Shown here in pieces: positions 61,201-64,000 of a stretch of 64,000 bases of DNA. This stretch comes from Microbacterium sp. AK009 (GTDB lineage: Bacteria; Actinomycetota; Actinomycetes; Actinomycetales; Microbacteriaceae), in assembly GCF_013410955.1 (NCBI RefSeq), contig NZ_JACCCG010000003.1, positions 248,001-312,000 of the forward strand, given 5' to 3'. The notes beneath the pieces are model-generated. The model searched no databases. It was not told the origin of the DNA and saw only the letters and a program-made list of their open reading frames with translations. A program made the position numbers and the translations under genes. The stretch's first letter is position 1. The number at the start of each line of letters is the position of its first letter.

Positions 61201-61944
61201 CAGCGGCAGCCGTTCGGCGGGTGGAAGCGCTCCTCGGTCGGCGCGGGCGCCAAGGCGGGAGGCCCGAACTACCTCATCGGGCTCGGGTCGTGGCGACCGT
61301 CGACAGGGGCGCCGCCGTCGGCGACCCTGCACCTGCGCGGCCTCGACTCGCGCATCACGACGCTGATCGAGGCAGCGCAGCCGACACTGGACTATCAGGC
61401 CTTCGAGTGGCTTCGCCGCGGCGCGCTCTCGGACGCGATCGCGTGGGACCGCGAGTTCGGTCGGGTGAAGGACGTCTCGCAGCTGGGCGTGGAGCGGAAC
61501 CTGTTCCGCTACCGCCCCGTCGACGTCGCCATCCGGGCGACCGGGGACGCCCCCTGGCAGGCGCTGCTGCGGGTGATCGTCGCGGCGCTCCGCGCCGGGT
61601 CGGAGGTCACCGTCAGCGCGCCGGTGGGAATGCCGGCCGGGGTCCGCCGCGTGCTCGGCGAGGAGCAGGTGTCGGTGTTCGTCGAGAGCGATGAGGAGTT
61701 CGAGGCCCGGATGACCGAGGCGCGCCCGGCGCGCGTGCGGCTCGTCGGGCCGCCGGCCTCGGCCGCCGCCGCCCACGCGTCGCTCGCCGACGCCCTGTCG
61801 GGCGACCCTGATGTCGCCGTCTACGCCGGCGAGGTCACGACCGCGGGCCGCATCGAGCTCCTGCCCTTCCTCCACGAACAGTCGGTCACCATCACCGCGC
61901 ATCGCTTCGGCAACCCCGACCCCTGGTCGGCCGAGGTCATCTGA
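58228..61944 (+). CDS. putA: Bifunctional proline dehydrogenase / L-glutamate-gamma-semialdehyde dehydrogenase
   Basis: A 1238-residue PutA. The FAD-dependent proline dehydrogenase barrel (about 100-450) shows YVSVKVSAI, NLDMEEYRDLDLT, KVRLVKGANL and ENASSENFLSAAF. The aldehyde dehydrogenase part (about 560-1050) shows TPPWNFPVAIPAGG, E793 (LLAETSGKNAM) and nucleophile C827 (GHAGQKCSAAS). A C-terminal domain of about 190 residues follows. It converts proline to glutamate, reducing quinone and NAD+, by channelling P5C. There is no N-terminal ribbon-helix-helix, so it does not repress itself. The linker between the two domains (about 455-510) is low-complexity. ATG 58228 lies 7 nt behind TAGTCT (58215-58220), leaderless type. 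Confidence 0.95.
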   Translation: MVTDPFRGDTDLAASGDDLAESAVQLAQRWITESAQVDVDPSAARLAGVLKDPDGLPFTIGFVDGVMRPESLGAAASQLHRVAPLVPRFLPWYLRGAVQVGGAVAPVLPTPVVPIARRALREMVRHLIVDARPKKLGPAIAELRAAGARLNLNLLGEAVLGEDEALRRLDGIHDLIRRPDVDYVSVKVSAIASHISMWAFDEVVDKVVDRLMPLYLSAASDGTFINLDMEEYRDLDLTIAVFTRILEDPRLRGLDAGIVLQAYLPDALPALRELTAWARARARDGGAGIKVRLVKGANLAMERVDAVMHGWELATYGSKLDSDANYLRCLDEALRAESADAVRIGVAGHNLFDIAYAWLLAGDRGVRDRVEFEMLLGMAQGQVEAVSREVGPVLLYVPVVAPDEFDVAISYLVRRLEENASSENFLSAAFDLADDPALFERERDRFLASVARAADPELPTGPNRTQDRTSAGRGSDESRTDAAPGALLRPGGQADDDGLTREVLGIARSASVDPGETMPIAPDVGGILFGGQEIVETAVYAARESGPTALGAPGFANAPDSDPALPANRAWAREILGRVSGSRAGVDTITAARLEDASEVDAVIERVRSAAEAWGARAAADRAEVLAAAGRALEARRAELIEVAASETGKVFAEADVEVSEAIDFAHYYASTARELDRVSGAVFVPARLTVVTPPWNFPVAIPAGGVLAALAAGSGVVFKPAPQARRCAAVVAEALWEAGVPRDVLALADIEEGELGQRLIAHEGVDRVILTGSWDTAALFRSWRPDLPLLAETSGKNAMMVMPSADLDLAASDVVKSAFGHAGQKCSAASLVILVGPVARSQRFLRQLVDATTSLRVAPPTDPLAEVGPVIETPRGKLDWALTTLDEGEKWLVAPRALDGGDEYEGRLWRPGIRTGVKPGSRFHREEFFGPVLGVMHAHSLTEAIELQNAVDYGLTAGIYTQNPDDLAVWLDRVEAGNLYVNRGITGAIVQRQPFGGWKRSSVGAGAKAGGPNYLIGLGSWRPSTGAPPSATLHLRGLDSRITTLIEAAQPTLDYQAFEWLRRGALSDAIAWDREFGRVKDVSQLGVERNLFRYRPVDVAIRATGDAPWQALLRVIVAALRAGSEVTVSAPVGMPAGVRRVLGEEQVSVFVESDEEFEARMTEARPARVRLVGPPASAAAAHASLADALSGDPDVAVYAGEVTTAGRIELLPFLHEQSVTITAHRFGNPDPWSAEVI

Positions 61945-61987
61945 TGCCCTTCGAGGTCGCTCCTCCCCTCTGAGCGAGGGTCGCGCT

Positions 61988-62168
61988 GTCCCCAACTCCT
62001 GCAGATCGGGCGCCGGCGCGGCCGGGAAGCGTCGAATGAGGGGCTTCGCGCCGATTCTGCAGGAGTTGGGGACGACGGCATCGGCGCAACTCCTCAGATT
62101 CCGCGCCGAACCGGTCGGAAACCTTTTTCACGCGGGGTCTCGGCGCCGTCAGTGAGGAGTTGTGCAGG
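61988..62168 (-). repeat. Two-hairpin dispersed repeat, copy B
   Basis: The 321-bp gap 61945-62265 holds this element and then the promoter of the next operon. GTCCCCAACTCCTGCAGA (61988-62005) pairs perfectly over 18 bp with 62056-62073; CAACTCCTCA (62087-62096) pairs with TGAGGAGTTG (62153-62162). Read on the minus strand, the order and spacing match copy A at 27871-28049. The stem differs at one position that changes on both arms (CCGAA/TTCGG in A, CCCAA/TTGGG in B). Confidence 0.8.
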
Positions 62169-62195
62169 TCGGCGCGCCGCGGGCCGCTCGGTGTA

Positions 62196-62250
62196 AAAGA
62201 TTCTTGACACCAAGCAGTCTGGCGCCGTACGGTGAGTGTCAAGAATCTTT
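62196..62250 (+). promoter_or_regulatory. Strong promoter flanked by a perfect 15-bp inverted repeat
   Basis: AAAGATTCTTGACAC (62196-62210) and GTGTCAAGAATCTTT (62236-62250) are perfect reverse complements 25 bp apart. The left arm contains the -35 TTGACA (62204-62209); TACGGT (62228-62233) at 18-bp spacing is the -10; the right arm covers the transcription start. A dimer on each arm would lock the promoter. The XRE regulator encoded in the operon is the likely binder. Confidence 0.8.
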
Positions 62251-62265
62251 GACATCGGAGGCGTC

Positions 62266-62700
62266 ATGGCCTACATGGAGCGCACGATCTGGGCCCAGCT
62301 CATCGCAAGCGTCATCGGCCTCATGGCCTACCTGGCGCTCGTCGTCCCGCAGCTGTTCACCACACCGGTCGGCGACATCGACTGGGCATGGCCGATGATC
62401 TGGACGATCGCCGGGGCCATCGTCCTGTCGATCGTGCTGAGCATCGTGTGGGGGATCGTCGCCCGCATGCGCGACCCCGAGCTCGAACACACCGCCGACC
62501 AGCGCGACCGCGAGATCGAATGGTTCGGCGAGCGGGTGGGGCAGAGCTTCCTCGCCATCGGCGGGATCGCCGCCCTCATCCTCGCCATGGTCGAGGCCCC
62601 CTGGTTCTGGATCGGCAACACCCTGTTCCTGGGCTTCTTCCTCTCGGCCGCCCTCGGCAGCATGGCTCGGCTCGGCGCCTACCGGAGAGGATTCCAATGA
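62266..62700 (+). CDS. Small four-helix membrane protein, XRE partner
   Basis: A 144-residue protein with four transmembrane helices (WAQLIASVIGLMAYLALVV, MIWTIAGAIVLSIVLSIVWG, FLAIGGIAALILAMVEAPWF and LFLGFFLSAALGSM) and a charged central cytoplasmic loop (RDPELEHTADQRDREIEWFG). Similar proteins pair with a small XRE regulator in actinobacteria; their function is not known to me. CGGAGG precedes ATG 62266. The regulator gene overlaps its stop (ATGA). Confidence 0.8.
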   Translation: MAYMERTIWAQLIASVIGLMAYLALVVPQLFTTPVGDIDWAWPMIWTIAGAIVLSIVLSIVWGIVARMRDPELEHTADQRDREIEWFGERVGQSFLAIGGIAALILAMVEAPWFWIGNTLFLGFFLSAALGSMARLGAYRRGFQ

Positions 62701-62924
62701 TGGTCCGACCCACGAAGGTCACCAACACCATCCGCGCGGTCCGCGAAGCAGCGGGGATGACGCAGGCAGAGGTCGCCCGGCGCGTGGGCGTCACGCGCCA
62801 GACCCTCATCGCCATCGAGCAGGGGCGGTACTCCCCGACCCTCGAGCTCGCATTCCAACTCGCCCGTGTCTTCGATGCGCGCCTCGACGATCTCTTCCAC
62901 TATCCCGACCCGACGGAGGACTGA
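62697..62924 (+). CDS. Small XRE-family helix-turn-helix regulator
   Basis: A 75-residue single-domain Cro/C1-type regulator: VREAAGMTQAEVARRVGVTR then QTLIAIEQGRYSPTLELA, ending in the VFDARLDDLFHYP motif of the YgzD/YozG-like group. It is small enough to bind as a dimer to the arms of the 15-bp inverted repeat upstream. ATG 62697 overlaps the previous stop; the next codon is also ATG. It presumably represses the three-gene operon. Confidence 0.9.
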   Translation: MMVRPTKVTNTIRAVREAAGMTQAEVARRVGVTRQTLIAIEQGRYSPTLELAFQLARVFDARLDDLFHYPDPTED

Positions 62925-62925
62925 C

Positions 62926-63918
62926 ATGACCACCCACACGATCCCTCGCACCATGACGGCGTGGCGACAGCACGCGTACGGGCCGGCCGACGTGGTGCGG
63001 GCCGAGACGGTCCCGGTCCCCACGCCCGGTCGCCGGGAGGTGCTGCTGCGGGTCGCCGCCGCGTCGCTGAACTCCGGCGACATCCACCTCATGCGCGGTG
63101 AGCCGCGCGTCGTCCGGCTCTTCTTCGGCATCCGGCGCCCACGCACGCGGGGCCGGGGGATGGATGTCGCGGGCACGGTCGTCGCGCTCGGCGCCGACGT
63201 CGACGGTCTCGCCGTCGGCGACCTCGTGGTGGGGGCGGGCAGCGAGACGCTCGCGGAATTCGTCGTCATGAAGGCCGACCGGCTCACGACGCTGCCGGCC
63301 GGGCTCGACCCGGTCGTCGCGGCGACCCTCCCGGTCGCGGGGAACACCGCCGTCACCATCCTCGACGCCTGCCGGGTCGGCCAGGGATCGAAGGTGCTGC
63401 TCGTCGGGGCCGGAGGCGGGGTCGGCACCCTCACCGCCGCGCTCGCCGTCGAGCGCGGTGCGGACGTGTGGGCGACCTGCGGGTCGCGGGCCGAGCAGGT
63501 GCTCCGCGACCTCGGCGTCGCGCACACCGTCGACTACCGCACGCACGACGTCGCCACCCTTCCCGCGGGCGCTTTCGACGCCGTCGTCGACATCGCCGGC
63601 GAACCCCCGCTCGAGGTGCTTCGAGACCGCCTCCGCGAAGGCGGCACGGTCGCCCTCGTCGGCGGCCACGGACACCCCTTCTGGGGCCCGTTCCCCCGCA
63701 TCATCCGCGCGCTTCTTCTCAGCCGGCGTGCGCGGCGCTTCCGCTCGGTCACCGCGGTCACGAAGACGCCGGTGACCGCCGAGCTCGTGCGGATGGCGGC
63801 GGCCGGCGTCCTGCGTCCGGTGATCGAGAGGACCTTTCCGCTGAGCGACGCCGGAGCGGCGATCGCCCACGTCGATGCCGGGCACACGGTGGGCAAGGTC
63901 GTGGTCGTCGCGGACTGA
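62926..63918 (+). CDS. Zinc-independent quinone-oxidoreductase-like MDR dehydrogenase
   Basis: A 330-residue medium-chain dehydrogenase/reductase: GroES-like N-terminal half with RTMTAWRQHAYGPADVV and AASLNSGDIHLMRGEPR, then a Rossmann half with VLLVGAGGGVGTLTAALAV. The zinc-binding Cys/His sets of alcohol dehydrogenases are absent, which fits the NADPH:quinone oxidoreductase/zeta-crystallin branch. It should reduce quinones or enals with NAD(P)H. GGAGGAC precedes ATG 62926, just behind the XRE stop, so it is likely controlled by the same operator. Confidence 0.9.
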   Translation: MTTHTIPRTMTAWRQHAYGPADVVRAETVPVPTPGRREVLLRVAAASLNSGDIHLMRGEPRVVRLFFGIRRPRTRGRGMDVAGTVVALGADVDGLAVGDLVVGAGSETLAEFVVMKADRLTTLPAGLDPVVAATLPVAGNTAVTILDACRVGQGSKVLLVGAGGGVGTLTAALAVERGADVWATCGSRAEQVLRDLGVAHTVDYRTHDVATLPAGAFDAVVDIAGEPPLEVLRDRLREGGTVALVGGHGHPFWGPFPRIIRALLLSRRARRFRSVTAVTKTPVTAELVRMAAAGVLRPVIERTFPLSDAGAAIAHVDAGHTVGKVVVVAD

Positions 63919-63970
63919 GAGCGCGGCGTCACAGGTGGCCGGAAGGGTGCCGTGGCACAATGGTCCCGGC

Positions 63971-64000
63971 GTGCCCGGGTCGACGGCTTCGAAGCCCCGC
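63971..64000 (+). CDS. Possible start of a gene running off the right edge
   Basis: GTG 63971 opens a frame MPGSTASKPR that continues past the window. A CACAAT box (63956-63961) lies 9 nt upstream, similar to the one ahead of the AarF-type gene. Ten codons are too few for a family call, and chance is not excluded. Confidence 0.25.
   Translation, partial: MPGSTASKPR

Noticed and set aside
57586..61995. Open frame of 1469 codons on the minus strand opposite putA
   Set aside because: It is the antisense of a well-supported PutA with intact catalytic motifs. The translation is rich in Arg, Gly, His and Asp and has no family pattern, as expected from third-position GC bias.
63919..64000. tRNA-like sequence at the right edge (GGCTTCGAAGCC)
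   Set aside because: It resembles a T-arm only superficially; no acceptor or anticodon arm can be drawn on either strand within the available bases.
1..64000. Large biosynthetic, defence or prophage system
   Set aside because: I looked for clusters of defence, phage, conjugation or secondary-metabolite genes and found none; gene content and composition are uniform across the window.

Overview
The window reads as chromosomal DNA of a high-GC actinobacterium, most likely Microbacteriaceae and plausibly Microbacterium. This is inferred from the very high GC, the many GTG starts, the ATGA-coupled operons, the gene families present (DUF7882, DUF2332, Pr6Pr, choice-of-anchor I 5'-nucleotidase, stand-alone F420 ligase) and the many starts placed 6-8 nt behind a TANNNT box, as expected for leaderless mRNAs. 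I see no rRNA or tRNA genes, CRISPR array, prophage or intact insertion sequence. Most of the window looks like ordinary core and peripheral metabolism.

Layout. 1-2.1 kb: an AHSA1-type fragment, an APH(3')-like kinase, and a TerC-type exporter behind a yybP-ykoY (manganese) riboswitch. 2.1-4.6 kb: a three-gene acyl-CoA operon behind a complex palindrome. 4.6-6.4 kb: GNAT and rlmN. 6.4-12.1 kb: ABC exporter, two-component system, AarF-type kinase. 12.1-20.8 kb: two aldo/keto reductases, NUDIX, RNase HI, a carboxylesterase, and a MarR-controlled ABC exporter. 20.9-26.8 kb: methylcitrate cycle operon (GntR, prpD, prpB, prpC, thioesterase, thiolase). 27-30.2 kb: small and poorly known genes. 30.5-36.6 kb: a secreted 2006-residue double-headed amylopullulanase. 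38.1-41.6 kb: a secreted 5'-nucleotidase with the same unusual C-terminal sorting signal. 41.7-45.2 kb: a branched-chain acyl-CoA (valine-type) operon and a MarR gene. 45.3-48.7 kb: etfB, etfA and a four-histidine cytochrome b. 48.8-51.7 kb: a second two-component system. 51.7-53.7 kb: F420-0:glutamate ligase, GNAT, thioesterase. 53.7-58.2 kb: a c-di-GMP region with an EAL protein and a phytochrome-GGDEF protein. 58.2-61.9 kb: putA. 62.2-63.9 kb: small membrane protein, XRE regulator and an oxidoreductase behind a strong operator-promoter.

How the genes fit together. Several blocks feed acyl-CoA oxidation: the 2.2 kb operon, the propionyl-CoA/methylcitrate operon, the valine-type operon and ETF. 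ETF plausibly hands electrons to the membrane through the adjacent cytochrome b. The amylopullulanase (starch and pullulan) and the 5'-nucleotidase (phosphate and nucleoside scavenging) are probably both displayed on the cell wall. The phytochrome-diguanylate cyclase and the EAL protein could together set c-di-GMP according to red light.

The least explained signals are repeats. One family (core GTTGAGCGAGCGCAGCGAGA) lies between genes but also builds much of the N-terminal 255 residues of the cytochrome b. A second, about 180-bp two-hairpin element occurs twice, at 27.9 and 62.1 kb in opposite orientation, with a compensatory base change in its stem.
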